64,000 bases of DNA from Rhodeus uyekii (lineage: Eukaryota; Chordata; Actinopteri; Cypriniformes; Acheilognathidae), in assembly GCA_037043235.1 (NCBI GenBank), contig JAWRVZ010000050.1, positions 2,196,501 through 2,260,500 of the forward strand. Direction: 5' to 3'. Each line of letters opens with the position of its first letter. Position 1 is the first letter of the stretch. The notes beneath the pieces were generated by a model. It saw only the letters and a program-made list of their open reading frames with translations. It was not told the DNA's origin and searched no databases. Of the stretch, positions 22,001 through 34,599 are shown in pieces. A program made the translations under genes and the position numbers.

Positions 22001-22850
22001 GCAGAGGAAATATGTATGCACATTTCGCATCTTTAGTTTCATAAACATCCAAATACTATAACAAGAGAAAATATTCACAGAAAAATGCACAAGCCATTTT
22101 CATTGACTTCCTCTTCAAATCCATCTGTCTGTGTTCAGGAAGGCCTGAATGAAGCACTTCCCATTTCTAAAAGTAATCACTTTCATGATGGATGTACACT
22201 TCTTTTAGAGAAGAAAGCAGCATGTTTTAAATCCTGTTGCTGTCAGTCATTAGATCTGGATAGTCTTGGACAAAAACATGACTTTCTCAACTTTTTGCTC
22301 AAAATAGTGTTTTTTTATGAAACTTGCCCACATTCAACTGTTGATAAATAATGCTTGAAACTAGTGTAAAGTGTAAAAATGTTTTCAAAGCAGCTTTTTT
22401 TTAGATATTGCATGTTCAGATATATAGACATCATATTCTGAATTGCTACAGTTGCTGATCCCTAACCATTCAATTAAACCCATAACAACCTGATTCTGTC
22501 TTCCTGAGTCGTGATTGACGTCCTGTCAGAAAGCAACATATTACCACCAGTTATGCATATAACTTCCTAACAAACAAACTTTATCTTAATTTACTCATTT
22601 ATGTTGTCAAGGCAAGATTAAAGCTAATATGAAAACCTATGAGATACAAACACAAGGAAAAATGTATTATGGTCAGCAGCATCTATCGAGCAGAAGTGAA
22701 TTTGCTTAAGGCAATCTATCGTCTGGGCGTCTAAAGAGGAGGAGCAAGACAAACTCCACCCATTTGCTCTGCAGCCTCTCTGAGGCCTAAACTAGACGTC
22801 AAGTGCTGATTTCACTTTGTATTCACTGCCTATTGTGTGTGACTGACTGC
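19081..22850. other. Intergenic region between gene 1 and gene 2; LTR-promoter-like stretch at 21.1 kb
   Basis: Mostly unrecognised sequence. At 21090-21250 a TATAAAAGG box (21160-21168) sits in GAAGTATAAAAGGAGGCG, followed by a purine-rich leader resembling a fish LTR promoter. The 96-codon minus frame at 21442-21732 shows no recognisable domain. No Ig exon, tRNA or other host gene seen. Confidence 0.3.
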
Positions 22851-22899
22851 GACAATTATCCGGATAACTTGTTTAGTAGATGAAAAGAGCTGTAATAAC

Positions 22900-23076
22900 C
22901 AAAAGAGCAGCTAAATATCTTAGAATGTTCTCTCTTCTCCTTTCTCTTTTTTCATGTATTTCTGTCTTGAGTTTTGTCTCCTCCCTCATCTCCTCTTGAA
23001 GTGTGAAATGACTGTTTAAACAGAGGAAGTGTGTTTTAGCACACAGAAGTGTTAAACGCTCTGTTAATGTGACAGG
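22900..23076 (+). promoter_or_regulatory. Putative promoter/5' UTR of receptor gene 2, with PU.1-like site
   Basis: Pyrimidine-rich tract (TTCTCTCTTCTCCTTTCTC) and an ETS/PU.1-type motif AGAGGAAGTG at 23022-23031, 46 bases before the leader ATG. There is no TATA box close by. This arrangement is common in TATA-less myeloid promoters. The transcription start was not determined. Confidence 0.4.
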
Positions 23077-23104
23077 ATGGACTCCAGTTCACTGACTCTC
23101 ATCT
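23077..23104 (+). CDS. Signal-peptide exon 1 of receptor gene 2
   Basis: ATG at 23077 followed by DSSSLTLI, and a consensus donor CTGTGAGTATT, giving a 28-bp coding segment ending in phase 1. It joins in frame to the 36-bp exon at 26985. Together they give a 22-residue leader with a hydrophobic core (LTLILLMFLI) and small residues before the likely cleavage site (HSGLTQ). Chosen because the frame, splice phase and hydrophobicity all agree. There is no comparable leader elsewhere in the window. Confidence 0.72.
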
Positions 23105-23751
23105 GTGAGTATTTGATCATATTCTTTTATTCTTTCTAATGCAATGTGATTGTTACGTGTTGATCAGATAAAGAGGTGGATGATGCATTTATCTGTGTGA
23201 TGATGCGTGTGAAAGATGGAGGCTGTACACGTGTATTTCAGCTTGTTTTTGTTGTAATATTGTTTCTTCTATTTCAAGTAGTTGAGATAAATGCGATGTC
23301 TCTGTGTTGATGTGAGTTAGTGTTGAATGATGCTGTATCTTTAAATAAACTCTCCATCAGAGACTCAGAGCTTGAGAACGGTGACCGAACACACAATCAG
23401 CTTCTCTATCACTTCTCATCTCTCTCACCGCCTTATTGAAAAAAAAAAGTTATTTAAAGTATTTGGACACTTAAATCTCTCACGGATATGTCAGAGTTTC
23501 ATCACATTTAACACAGTTTATGAAGACAAGTGGAAAATGCCGTCAAATTATGCTTGAGCTTTTCTATTTCCTGAGGCATGTTTCAGTTATTTTTAACAAG
23601 CTGATCTAAGTGTTATTTTCAGTCGCTGTATGAAGTCAGTTCTCCTCGAGTTCCAACAGACGTCCTGTAGAATAACCACATTTTGTTTAATATATTTTGT
23701 GAAACGTTTTGAGTGAAAAATGTTTGTGCTTGTTTTGATATATTGCATATA

Positions 23752-24843
23752 CAGTAATACCTCGGTTTACGAGTTTAATTCATTCCAAGACCGAGCTTGT
23801 AACCCAAAATACTCATACACCAAAACATTTTTCCCCATAAGAATGCACTAAAAATCAATCGATTCGTTCCACACGACCATAAATGCCCATTTGAACTAAT
23901 AATTTAAATTATTTAAATGTATTAATAATTAATTGTAATGTCAATTTTAATTGTCGATCAATTAATTATTGACAATTAAAAAATAAAATACTTGACAATT
24001 TACAATAAAGCACTTTAGCTTAGCCGTGATGGAGACGAGAGGAGGGGGGGGGGGGGGTGTTACTGTTAGAAACACAAAACTCGGATTCAAGTGCAAATGA
24101 GTGAATTTATTATAATAGTGCAGAAAAAAACAATGTCCGGTGGCGCAGGGATCCAATGGGCTGAAGTGATAATCCAGAGTGAAGGTCGTGGAACACTGTA
24201 GATCCAAAGACAGCGTGAGCATAAACAGAGACAGCGCAAGCATAACGGAGACAACAACTCAACAACACAGGAGTGGAGAGGCAGATGAGATGAGAATCAG
24301 GTGCGTGAGATGATGGCCGCAGCAGTGATCAGTGACCACGCCCCCACTCACACCACACACACACACACACACACACACATACAGGCAGAACTAGGAGACG
24401 ATGAATTCATGAACCGTGACAGTTACTGCTTACAGGGAGGATTTCATACCATCTGTACTGTACGTATATATTTCACTATGTGAACAATAGTGATCACAAT
24501 TAATATTAACAACACGAGGTGAAACCAGTGTAAATCACTTATAAAAGAATGGACTGTGGTGAATGATGAAGCCAAACCGAGCGACGCTGAGAATTGACGA
24601 GTTAAGGGGTGATAAAGGGGTTGGAACCGCATGACTGTGTTATGAGAGGCTGTGTTTAGGATATTTCCAGTAAAAATGCGTGCGACGATGCTGAGCGTTA
24701 GGACTTTTCCACACAAAAATGCGCGTGGGTGAAAGAAACATTTTCTCGCACACCGATACAATGCTCGCACAACGATTTGACCCTCCTTGCTCGTACACCG
24801 ATTTGCTCGGATACCAAGTCGCTAGTAAACTGAGGTATTACTG
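23752..24843. mobile_element. Pogo/Tigger-like element with CAGTAATACCTC termini
   Basis: Terminal inverted repeats CAGTAATACCTCGGTTTACGA (23752 on) and its complement ending 24843 (AGTAAACTGAGGTATTACTG) are flanked by TA on both sides. The 1.09-kb body holds no transposase. It contains a G-run and an inserted or hitchhiking segment at about 24058-24423. It lies in the leader intron of gene 2. Confidence 0.8.
24353..24379. repeat. (CA)n microsatellite
   Basis: About 13 CA units inside the pogo-like element. Confidence 0.9.
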
Positions 24844-26059
24844 TATACAGTTTTCAATGTGGCTCAAGGTTTTTTTTCACATCTAGTTCATTTGAGAACT
24901 TTAAATGGTATTGAGATATAAACACCATAAATGATCTCAGAGCACAGGTGCTGATCCAGTTAATGCTTGAGCCCCGATAAAAACACAAGATAGTCTCTAT
25001 TCATTATATCCAATCAAGAAATCCACTGAGATTCAGGAACCTCTCTGATTGGCTTGTGCTTTCACATGATGATGAATTGCATTATAATGCAATATGGTTG
25101 TTAAAGTATTTTTTGTTTTTGTTTAGTTGTAATAGTATTGGAAGTATTTTTGTGTTTCTCTACACGAGTTTTGCTGCCTGAGCAGATCCTGTTCAGTAAA
25201 CCTGCTCTCAATCACAGTATAACTTAACAAAACACCAGACCTGTTATTCAACAGTTCCTAACCCAACATGATTGACTTAAAGACGGTGACCCAAACCTGA
25301 ACCTCATTAAAATGCTGTTATCTTTCCTGAAGCTCTGCAGTTTGTAAGTGGCCGTTGATCCTCTCAGCAACATGAAATATTATGGAGTCGATGCAACAAG
25401 TGGCAGAAAGATAAAGCGGTGCCTTTGTATGAATCATAATCAGACGACATTATTTACTGTTAATTTATGTTGTGAACATCCAAAGCACCTGCTTCACTTT
25501 CTGGTTGTTTTTAAATGCCAATTAACCATTCAGTAACAAACTCAGACAATCACCAGATTACAGTTCGTCACTCCATTCAACAAAAGCAAAATCAAACATT
25601 GACCGATGCCAACAGAGACAGAGACACACTTATCCGACAGAAACTGAATCTCGTTACAGTTGTTCGACCGCTGTCAGTGTGGATTGATCTGAACTGAACT
25701 GGGTTTGGTTTATTTAAAGTGAAGTATATGTGAAATTCACTAATCGTCCAAATTATTTTTGCAGCCACAATAAAGTCACAATGAAGTTGATGATAGAAAC
25801 GCCAAACAGGAAGTGATGTGTGTTTCAAACACTTTCACCTATTTTGGTTTTGACTTCTCCAGCTTGTGTTGATCCAGTGAACAATCAGTGGTGTGAAACA
25901 TTAATGTTTGAGAGTCTTAAAACACACAAAAAGAGATGAAAAGTCAATAGTTTCATAAATATTTCTATACATGTTATTTATTTACTTTTTATGTTTTACA
26001 AAAAAATAAGCAAATATAAACATGGGAACTGTTTGAACTACATTTTTGTAACATGAATA

Positions 26060-26606
26060 GAGTAATACCTTGAGATACGAGCATAATCCGTTCCAGGAGG
26101 GAGAGATAGCGTAGATTATGTAAATAACGCAAACACAATAAGGAAGACTCGCGAGAGATGCGTACGGAAGTCGAGTATGGTGGAAAATCCATGCCAAAAA
26201 CAAATGAGCACAAAACTGATGTTTGCGTGCACATAAAATACATCCGCAAGCAGATAACAGATCTACACGCGAAAAACCGGGAGCCCGCAAGCTCATTTTA
26301 ATCCCTCGTGCGCCTGACATCTCATCTGCACGCAATACACACGCGCAAACAATCCCCACATGCGCTCAACCTTCTCTAGACTGCTGTTTTTTGTCAAACA
26401 AACATTTTTATTTTAGTTGACGAACATGTGAAGAGAAAGAGTGAGGTGGCGTGGGCTCCGAGTGCTCGACCATCTAGCGTCGGCATCTGTAAGCTGCTCC
26501 TATCTCATATCTTCACTCGTATCTCAAAGCAAAAATGTGCTCAGAGGTTTTGCTCGTATCTCAGAATACTCGTATGTCGGGACACTCATATCTCAAGGTA
26601 TTACTG
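26060..26606. mobile_element. Pogo/Tigger-like MITE with AGTAATACCTTGAGATACG termini
   Basis: Left end (G)AGTAATACCTTGAGATACGA and right end CATATCTCAAGGTATTACTG are inverted repeats, flanked by TA (26058-26059, 26607-26608). It is 547 bp with no coding capacity. Part of the body (AAAACTGATGTTTGCGTGC) recurs at about 54563, so a related fragment sits upstream of exon E3. Confidence 0.8.
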
Positions 26607-26984
26607 TAGTTATGTAGAAAAGCAAAAAGAGGGAATAAAGCAAAAAACAAACTTCAGAAACAAACAGAAAACAAGAAGAGCAAAAGAGAAATTAATTGAG
26701 TTGTTGACGAGTAAACAATGAATCAATCCGTCAATCAGTGAATCAATGAATCAGTCAATCCATCAGTGAATCGACTCTCGTATCAGTTCACGAGTCCTGT
26801 GATGTCATTGTGTGTGATGATGTTAAATGCTGGAGAATAAAGCGTCAGTTCTCGTCTGAATGAACATCAGAACAGAAAAACACTTTCAGTTCATGTAGAA
26901 TAAACTCTAGACATGTTTCAGCATGTGATTCACATTGTGTTGAATGAATGAAAAGCTTCATATCTGTGTTTCTTCTGCTTTTAG

Positions 26985-27020
26985 TGCTGATGTTCCTCAT
27001 CCACTCTGGACTCACTCAAG
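26985..27020 (+). CDS. Signal-peptide exon 2 of receptor gene 2 (36 bp)
   Basis: Acceptor TCTTCTGCTTTTAG, a 36-bp segment encoding LLMFLIHSGLTQ, then donor GGTACTGTG, phase 1-1. It completes the leader begun at 23077 and supplies a first base G for the next Ig exon (junction Asp with F1). A separate 36-bp second leader exon is the size known for mammalian KIR/LILR genes, whereas classical Fc receptor genes use 21 bp. Confidence 0.72.
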
Positions 27021-28347
27021 GTACTGTGCAGAACCACAGTGTTTTACACTAATGCCAATGATATAGTATTTATTTGTCTACATGATCAGATCAGGATCCC
27101 ACATTTGTCTCTTTGCTGATGTTTATGTCCATATTTTGCGGTCACTCATTTTCTCACATTATCATCTGTTTGTGTAGTTCCTGCTGAAACACGACTGTTC
27201 ATTCAATATATCAAACATTCTTGCAGTTGTAAAGTAGTTCAGTGAAAGATCAAAATCCACTTTATAAAACAGAAATTATTTTTGCACAGTGAGTTTTGAT
27301 TTATTGCTGATATTGTTCATCAAGTTATCACAGATTAACAACTTTTATGAATTTTAAATGCAGTCGCCAGTAAATTTAGTTACAATCTAAACATAGACGA
27401 TAAAAGAACAACATCACAGTCCCACGACTTCATCATCATCATCACTAAACTAAACTATTTCACTCTTCCCTGGAAGTTAGAATAATTTGTAAGAGCAAAA
27501 TTATGATCATAATGAGGCTGTAAAATAGTTTCTCTGTTCGGTGTGATGATTAATCTCAACAGATTCTTTCGTCACATTTAGTTTTGGCCTGTAAAGTGAC
27601 GTCATTCTTGTGAAACTCTATTTTCTATCAAGGTCTTTTGAAACCTGCTGAATATAAACAGCCGATCTGTCGTTCAGAACAGAAACAGTTCAATAACCGC
27701 CAGCCGCTGCTTTTCTCATCAGTTCAAAATGAGTGTAAATGGTGAAATATCTCCTTTAAATATTGTTTGTGAGGCATTATAGAGTTTCAGAAACCCAGTG
27801 AACAGATGATCATGTTTTTAAAAAAGGATGGCAAATGGTTTTATTTATAAAGATAAACATAAAATAAATAAAATAAGTACAGACTAACAGCAAGGAAATT
27901 AAAGAAACATGAACTATTGAAAAACTACACAAATTATGTGTAACAATCTAAACATATTTTGCTGTTGCTAAATAAAAAATACATGTGTAGAAGCAGAAGT
28001 GAAATAAATGCAACAGTTCGTCAAATACACAGATGATTCAGAGAGATTTCCATTCAATGCTTTATATTCTGCTTGTTTGTACAGGAATACAGTTACTGTC
28101 AATACTGTTATTTAAATACAAATGAAGTGGTTCTACATTTTAAATTTGTTTTATTTTGATACACATGACATAATATGACAATGTGACTACATGAAAAGAG
28201 CTTTTGCTGTTATAAAAATACAGATTTGTGAACATTAGTAGAGTTGAAGTTGCTGTCATGCAGTGAATCAGAGCTCGTGCAGCCGAGGCTTTAGAAACCC
28301 GTAGACGGCTTTCCACTGTGTGTCTGAGCTTCATTACATTGTTACCT

Positions 28348-28450
28348 AAACCAGTGTTTCCCAAACCTGTTCCTGGAAGCACACCAACACTACAGGTTTC
28401 CCAACTCTTTCCCAATTAAACACACCTGATTCAACTCATCAGCTTGTTAG
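28348..28450. repeat. hAT-type terminal fragment
   Basis: CAGTGTTTCCCAAACCTGTTCCTGGAAGCACACC followed by ACACCTGATTCAACTCATCAGC is the left terminal sequence of a very common fish non-autonomous hAT family. The opposite end is not found, so the copy is truncated or interrupted near 28460. Confidence 0.6.
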
Positions 28451-30025
28451 TAGAGACTCCCAAGACCAGAGATATATGAGGGAGAGAAGGGTAATAAACC
28501 AGAATAAGCATGCAGTGTGCAAGAACATAACAATAAACTTAGACAGGGCGTACAAACAAAGATATTAGCCAAAGACTGAAGGAAACACAGGGTTGAATGA
28601 GGGAACAAGACTGATGAGGTGATTGATGATGAGCCAGGTGAGCAGAAAACACTGGGAGATCCCGAGAGGAACCAGGAAGTAAATAGAGACACGACTGACA
28701 CGTAACAGATTTGCTTCGTCCCAGAAAGTTGTCCCGCTGTGTCTCATTGTTTAATCGTATCATTGTTAGTCTACCCTGTGTTTCCCTTCAGTCTTTGTCT
28801 GATTTTATCTGTGTAAGCGTCCATTTGATGGTCAGAACCATTTGTGTAATGTTTGCTGTGATTATGAGTGGATTTCCAGTTGAGTTCTTCATTAAAGTCT
28901 ATTTAAGTTGATTCCTACGTCTTTGAGAAAAACATTAATAAAAAAATGTTATCATTATTAGGCATATACACAGCAGTCTTAAAATCATTACAATTTAACA
29001 GAGAAATCACATTATATATGTATTCATTAAACAGCAACATAATACAATATGTATAATACATTAATTTTATCTTTATTCTTTAAAATGCATTATATCAGCA
29101 TCCCAGTGCATTTCAGTCATTATCATTCAAGTCTTATTATAAATGGTATAACCTGAAAGCCAAAGAAAGAAAACATCAATATTACTCTCTTTTAGACGAT
29201 ACACAATATCACTCAATATTACAGTATTATGGGATATTCAAGACCTCTGATCTAAACTAATCTTAAAACAGAAGCTGCTCCAGAGAAAGTTGCTATTTAC
29301 CCTGAAAATTTCCTCCGTTTTTGGAACCGAAAGTTGATTTATCCGGTTACTTATCCTTAAACATACCTGGATATGCGACATAACCTGTTTTCTGGAACCC
29401 ACAGTCCTATTATTAAATACTGAACATTTGCTGGTGTTGATGCTGAAAATTATTCTTACCTGTCGCAATATTCTGCCTTTACTTTAAAAACAACAATTTT
29501 ATAGAGCCAAACTATATAGTAAAATATTGTTTAGTGTAAAGCATGATTAGAGAACAGACTCTTGTTAATTAAATAATCTATTTCCTCACAAAAGCTGTTT
29601 ATTCAGTGAGTGAAGCTTCTCTTCCATTGATATCCATATCAGAGCTGAAGATTTGAAGCCACAGCGCCACCTTGTGTTGAAACCAAACTAAACAAGAGGT
29701 GTATAAACATGTCTTTGCATTTATCATGGTTTAAATCATTTAATATCACACTAAATGTGTGTATAATACGTTTCTATACAAACTCTTTATATATGAAACT
29801 CAAACACCAGCTCAGAAACAGAGAAACCAGCACACATTTCACTGAAGTCACAAGAACAGTGATCAATGTGTTTCAAGCATCAATAATAAAGAGTTAAATG
29901 TCCAAAATTTTGGTTAGCCTATAAAACGAATGTCCAATTATTCACTTAATAGCTACTATTATTATTATTTAACAGTTTAAGATAAGATATACCTTTATTT
30001 GTCCCACAATGGGGAAATTTCAAAT

Positions 30026-30052
<27 letters not shown>
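30026..30052. repeat. (TA)n microsatellite
   Basis: Uninterrupted alternating TA of about 27 bases. Confidence 0.95.
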
Positions 30053-30056
<4 letters not shown>

Positions 30057-30766
30057 CCCTTTTCGTCTGTGTGCTCCCCCAAATGGCTCTGCGTTGTGTT
30101 GGGGTGATGATTGAATGAGGAAGACACAGCGATCGTTGACGTCACAGCAGTGAAGCTTATTTATTGGGCACTTTATCTGCATCAGCCACTTTTCACAAGG
30201 AAAATAGAACTGTTAGTTACTAATATCAAAACTAAAATGCATATGAAATCATAAAACAAAACAATATAGTTTTAGCTGCCGTTATATTAAACATTAAATC
30301 AGGTGTGGGTCTCAAAGACTGGAAAAATAACTTTCCACATATGACAATTAATGTTGAATGCCACATGCATCCCAAATACAAAGAATAAAACTCAAAATAC
30401 TTAGATAAATGTTAAATACAATACAATATAAAGAAAAATATACCACACCACATGGAAGGTACAATCCATTAAATAATATCAGAAATACAAAACCATCTTT
30501 CACAAATAAGTGCACATATATGTTATTTAACATCTGTAACAGCAATATATATATCTTCAAATAACATGGATGGCCAATATTATTAAAGAAATATAATGGA
30601 TGTAACAGAGAACAGTGAAAACTATCCTTACCTTTTCACAAGGAAAATAGAACTGAATTAAACAACAGCTCCAGCCATGTGAAGAAGGGCTCACTCACAC
30701 AATGAAATACACATAAAACACAGCTCCCCCCTAAGGCTGGGAGAAACATATTACATCTTGCCTACA

Positions 30767-30768
<2 letters not shown>

Positions 30769-30797
<29 letters not shown>
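30769..30797. repeat. (TA)n microsatellite
   Basis: Uninterrupted alternating TA of about 29 bases. Confidence 0.95.
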
Positions 30798-30800
<3 letters not shown>

Positions 30801-31684
30801 GCTGTATATTATTTATATTTTAATTTGAATTTTTTATATACAAAACAAAAAGTATATCAAAGATTACAGATTAGTGATTGCACTAAAAACAAAAAACAAA
30901 TTGCACACATTATTGCAGTGAAGAGAAACGAGCATCTGTATCGCTCCTTCAAACACTTGGGATGTAACAGTCTGTCACTGAAGGAGCTGCTATATTCACA
31001 TCACAGAGACACAAAATCAAAGAACATTTTCATCTACCGTTTCATGCTGGTGGAACGATCTCCCTTTCCTTCCTTGCTTTCACTTTCCTTTTTTCCAGGC
31101 GTAGTGATCGTGCGTAGTGCGTAGTGATCGTCTCGTCGACCGGGGGAAGGGGGTGGCGTAGCGATCGTCTGCACCAGCAGGAGTGGGGGCGATATGTGCT
31201 TTTTAACCATTTTAATCATTTTTAACCAATTGGAAATCTGAGGGGGCCCAGTCCCCCCCCTCCAGGCCCCTTCGTGGCTATGCCACTGGTGCAGACAAAA
31301 TGTAAATGTATTAATATATTTAGTATAAATCGTCCCTTTGCGCCCCTGCTGGTGATTTCAAGAATTAATTTCACACATTTGAAAAGATGTCATGCACAAT
31401 CATTTTAATTTATTTTCAAACATTTTTTGGTCACAACATAATTAGTTTTGTTTACTGTGAGTCAGTTTGGATTGTTTTACAATAATTCTAAAATGTTAAA
31501 AATAGTAACAATGAAAAATTAGTTGATGTTTACAATTTATGTAGATATGGAAAACAAAAGTCCAGATAGTAAGTGGAAAATATAGTAGAAAGATAGAGAG
31601 ATTAATTAATCTTCAAAGTCAGTAGCTCAAGAAACTTCCTCTTCCCGACTCAGAGTAGAGGTTTATGCTATTAAAATATTATTA

Positions 31685-32658
31685 CAGTGGAGTTTGGTTA
31701 TGTCGACGGCCTCGGGGGTTGCAAAAAAGCAGTGAGATAACCGTTGATCGAGAAAACCAACACCCGATTTATTTGATGAAGCGATCGGCATGCTATAAAA
31801 ATGTACATACACTGTATGTGTTTGCTAACAACTAAAGGCATATGTGCAGCAACTAACAGCAGAGATTTACCAGAATACAATAAAAAACACCTTCCATTCT
31901 CCATACAACCCTTTAATTGTATTCTCCAACATTGCAAAAACAATGATCGCTCACAAAATCACAAACATGTCAAAAATAAATTTGTGAGTCATTTCGCTCG
32001 GACACAGTTCTGAAAGTATTGCACACACGGTTACTATGGTTTCTTTACAAAGTCTAAAATGCTTTGTTGCTTTTTGCCTTTAACTGTCTAAAACACTTCA
32101 TCTCGTACACAAGAATCATTAGCATTAAAAATGTTCCACGTCTAGGTATCCAAACTGTGCGCATTTGAGTCTTCAGCCATGATTCCACTTGCTCCTGTTG
32201 CTTCTTGCTCCCGCGCTCTCTCCACAAATTGCTTTGAAGACAATGTTGTGCTTTTGTCTGAAACGATCCAGCCACTCCAGACTTTTAAAGTCAGGGTGTA
32301 GCAACAAGGATGTCCGCCTCTCCATCAGCAAGGGACCATTGACGGGAAGTTTTGTTTCTCGCGTATGCGTATTCTGCGCATCGAGATAAGCAGAATGAGA
32401 CCGATTTTGCACATTTATTCTTGTACGTTCGGTTTTTCAAAAGCCGGCGATTAGTCACGGCGATCGAGATAACACATGTTAAGTGGTGAATTTGTCCCTC
32501 TTTTGTGTTCGACATATTAGGGATCGGCAACATAAAAGAATCAACATGACCAATAAGAAAATGCTTAGACAATGAGGGAATTTGGCAGTTCCACTTCAAA
32601 AACGTCTACATAATAGGGTTGGCGAGTTAACTGAGCTCAAGATAAGTGAACTCCACTG
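31685..32658 (-). mobile_element. Tigger/pogo-like element, copy C (internal deletion derivative)
   Basis: Complete 974-bp copy with both ends. CAGTGGAGTTTGGTTATGTC is at 31685, and AAGTGAACTCCACTG ends at 32658. It is flanked by TA on each side (31683-31684, 32659-32660). It lies in the opposite orientation to copies A, B and E. The interior keeps pieces of a transposase gene. Confidence 0.85.
32055..32412 (-). pseudogene. Tigger-type transposase remnant (CENPB-like HTH, DDE domain deleted)
   Basis: Minus-strand reading of 32173-32412 gives LPVNGPLLMERRT ... DFKSLEWLDRFRQKHNIVF followed by ICGESA. This is the classic second half of the CENPB/Tc5-type DNA-binding domain (GPLLMEKA ... WLERFKKRHNI ... 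GESA) of pogo/Tigger transposases. About 60 codons later the C-terminal region resumes in another frame, corresponding to the KGKKQLSILDF end in copy E. The whole DDE nuclease core is missing, so this copy is catalytically dead. Confidence 0.75.
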
Positions 32659-32664
32659 TATTTA

Positions 32665-32940
32665 TATTACATGTCAGTCGTGTCTTTCTTGCACTTCCTG
32701 TTCCTTTCCATGTTTTCCCATGCGTTTCCTCACTTGTTGCATCATCAGTCACCCCGTGTATCCTGTCAGCTGCGTCTGATCCCCTCATTATCTCCTCTTG
32801 TATTTAATTCCTCTTGCGTTCCTTTGTCTTTGTCATTTGTTGACGCTGTTTCACCGTGTGTGGTTGTCTCCATCTCGCTTCATGCTTCTAGAGCATTTTG
32901 CACAAGTGAGTGTGCCTTTTTTGTTTCGTGTTTATTAGGG
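32665..32940 (+). repeat. LTR-like fragment
   Basis: TGTCAGTCGTGTCTTTCTTGCACTTCCTG... with CCTCATTATCTCCTCTTGTA has the same style as the LTRs at 8.8 and 10.7 kb and the fragment at 17.66 kb. A solo or truncated LTR of a related family is likely. Neither the target duplication nor the far end could be fixed. Confidence 0.4.
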
Positions 32941-34430
32941 GTCAAGCACCGAAGGTGTAAAGGCACCTATTGTTTTTGTTCTGGTTCTTTTTCTTCTGCC
33001 ATGGGAGTCTATGGCAGGCCATAGAACCGTTTGCGGGAAAATTAAAATAATTTGATGAATGGGCAGCATAAATGAAAGTGAGGATTTATCTCCGCAACTC
33101 ATTAGCATATTCTGACCAAACTTGGTGTGTCGTGCGTCAATCATGATCTGAGGCAACCTGCAAAGTTTTGCCGCAGTTTCCCCTAGTGGTCAGGAGTTAT
33201 GAAAAAATGACATTCTTGCCTATAACTCCTGAACGCTTTGGCCAAAAATCATAAAACTAATCTTTTTAGATTCAGTGCATCATGCCGAGTCGTGCGATAC
33301 CTAATTGTGTCATATCGGCTGTTTTGAGCATCAGCCATTTTGAATTTTGTCATAAAATATTATATTTAACAAACACATTGGCGTATCGTCACAAAACTCG
33401 GTATGTGTCTTCGGCATCTTGGCCTGAAATGACACAAAAAGGGCAGCCCACCTTGTGGTCAAAAGTTATAACCAAATGTACAAATATGCTAATAACGTTT
33501 GATTACGTTAACCTATGGCAAAACAAATTGTCCTAATATGTTCCTTGGTTAAAGCTGAAAACACAGATACCAAGTTTGTCATAGTTGGCTAAACTTCCTG
33601 TCTGCCATATTGTTTTTCTTTAAAAACCTACTTTTTCGAGCTCCTCCCAGACCGTTCGTCCGATTTTCACCGATTTTCCTCCAACCATGCTGACAAAAAT
33701 GTATTAAAATCAAGATGTTTCACTTAGGAAATTTTTTATAAAGATTTGAAAGAATTTGACAAAATAGCGACCAAAATGAAATTGAGGCTATATCTCTGCA
33801 ACACATTAGCGTACTCTGACCAAACTAGGTGTGCGTCATGGCAATCATGATCTGATCAACTACAATCAACTACCTGCTGAGTTTTGACACAGTGCCCCCT
33901 AGTGGTCTAAAGATATTTAAAAAGTGATGCTTTTGCTCTTAACTTCTGAACGCTTTGGCCAAAAGTCATGAAACTGGTCTCTTTAAATTCTTTAAATGCA
34001 ACTCTTTAAATTGGGTATTTAAAGTCGTGCGATACCGAATTTTCCCATATCGGCCATTTTGAGCGTCAGTTATTTAGAATTTTGTCATGAAATGCTATGG
34101 TTAACAAACACATGACTTTAAAGCTGTATTTACCCTATTGACACCAAACTTTGCATGTGTCATTGTCACCTCACTCTGGACATACCACATAATTTGACAT
34201 CAACCATCAATTTGGTTACAGCGCTGACTGTTGGTCGAACGTGATAAACCGTTAAATCGAATTACTAAAGACCGTATTGACGATTTTTCAGCCATTTAGA
34301 ATGAAGTCATATTGACATGTGTTTAGATGCTTACTACCGTTGGTCTGATACTGCCAGCCATGTCGACATGACATTTAATGCCCTCCTTGTGCATGGCCCC
34401 GTCATGGCTGCTTGCAGCTATTTTTTAAAG
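32941..34430. repeat. Unclassified interspersed repeat with two internal modules
   Basis: It begins GGTCAAGCACCGAAGGTGTAAAGGCACC, a phrase I recognise from a high-copy cyprinid repeat. It contains a roughly 330-bp module twice (about 33085-33385 and 33784-34110), each with CTGACCAAACT, CCCCTAGTGGTC, CTGAACGCTTTGGCC, GTCGTGCGATAC and CATATCGGC. The modules are clearly diverged. No coding capacity. Confidence 0.6.
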
Positions 34431-34599
34431 TGTTTTTGTTTACCTTTTTGTGAAAAGTTAGTTTCAGTTTGGAACCTGCTTCTCTTCGTCGTTTCTCCAG
34501 ATCGCACACATTCCCCGTTGTGTGCTAACAATATATATGTTTTTATGTCCATCTTGATGTATTTTGTATTTCATAGGGCACACCTCATTTAAAAAAAAT

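Larger units (their letters stand above)
27021..31684. other. Long intron between leader and first Ig exon: decayed repeats, no exon found
   Basis: AT-rich sequence. Identifiable pieces are a hAT-like end at 28348, an LTR-like stretch at about 28460-28710, two TA runs, and a GC-richer unclassified element end at about 31080-31300 (GGGGGCCCAGTCCCCCC). No Ig-like exon with splice sites was found. Confidence 0.4.
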
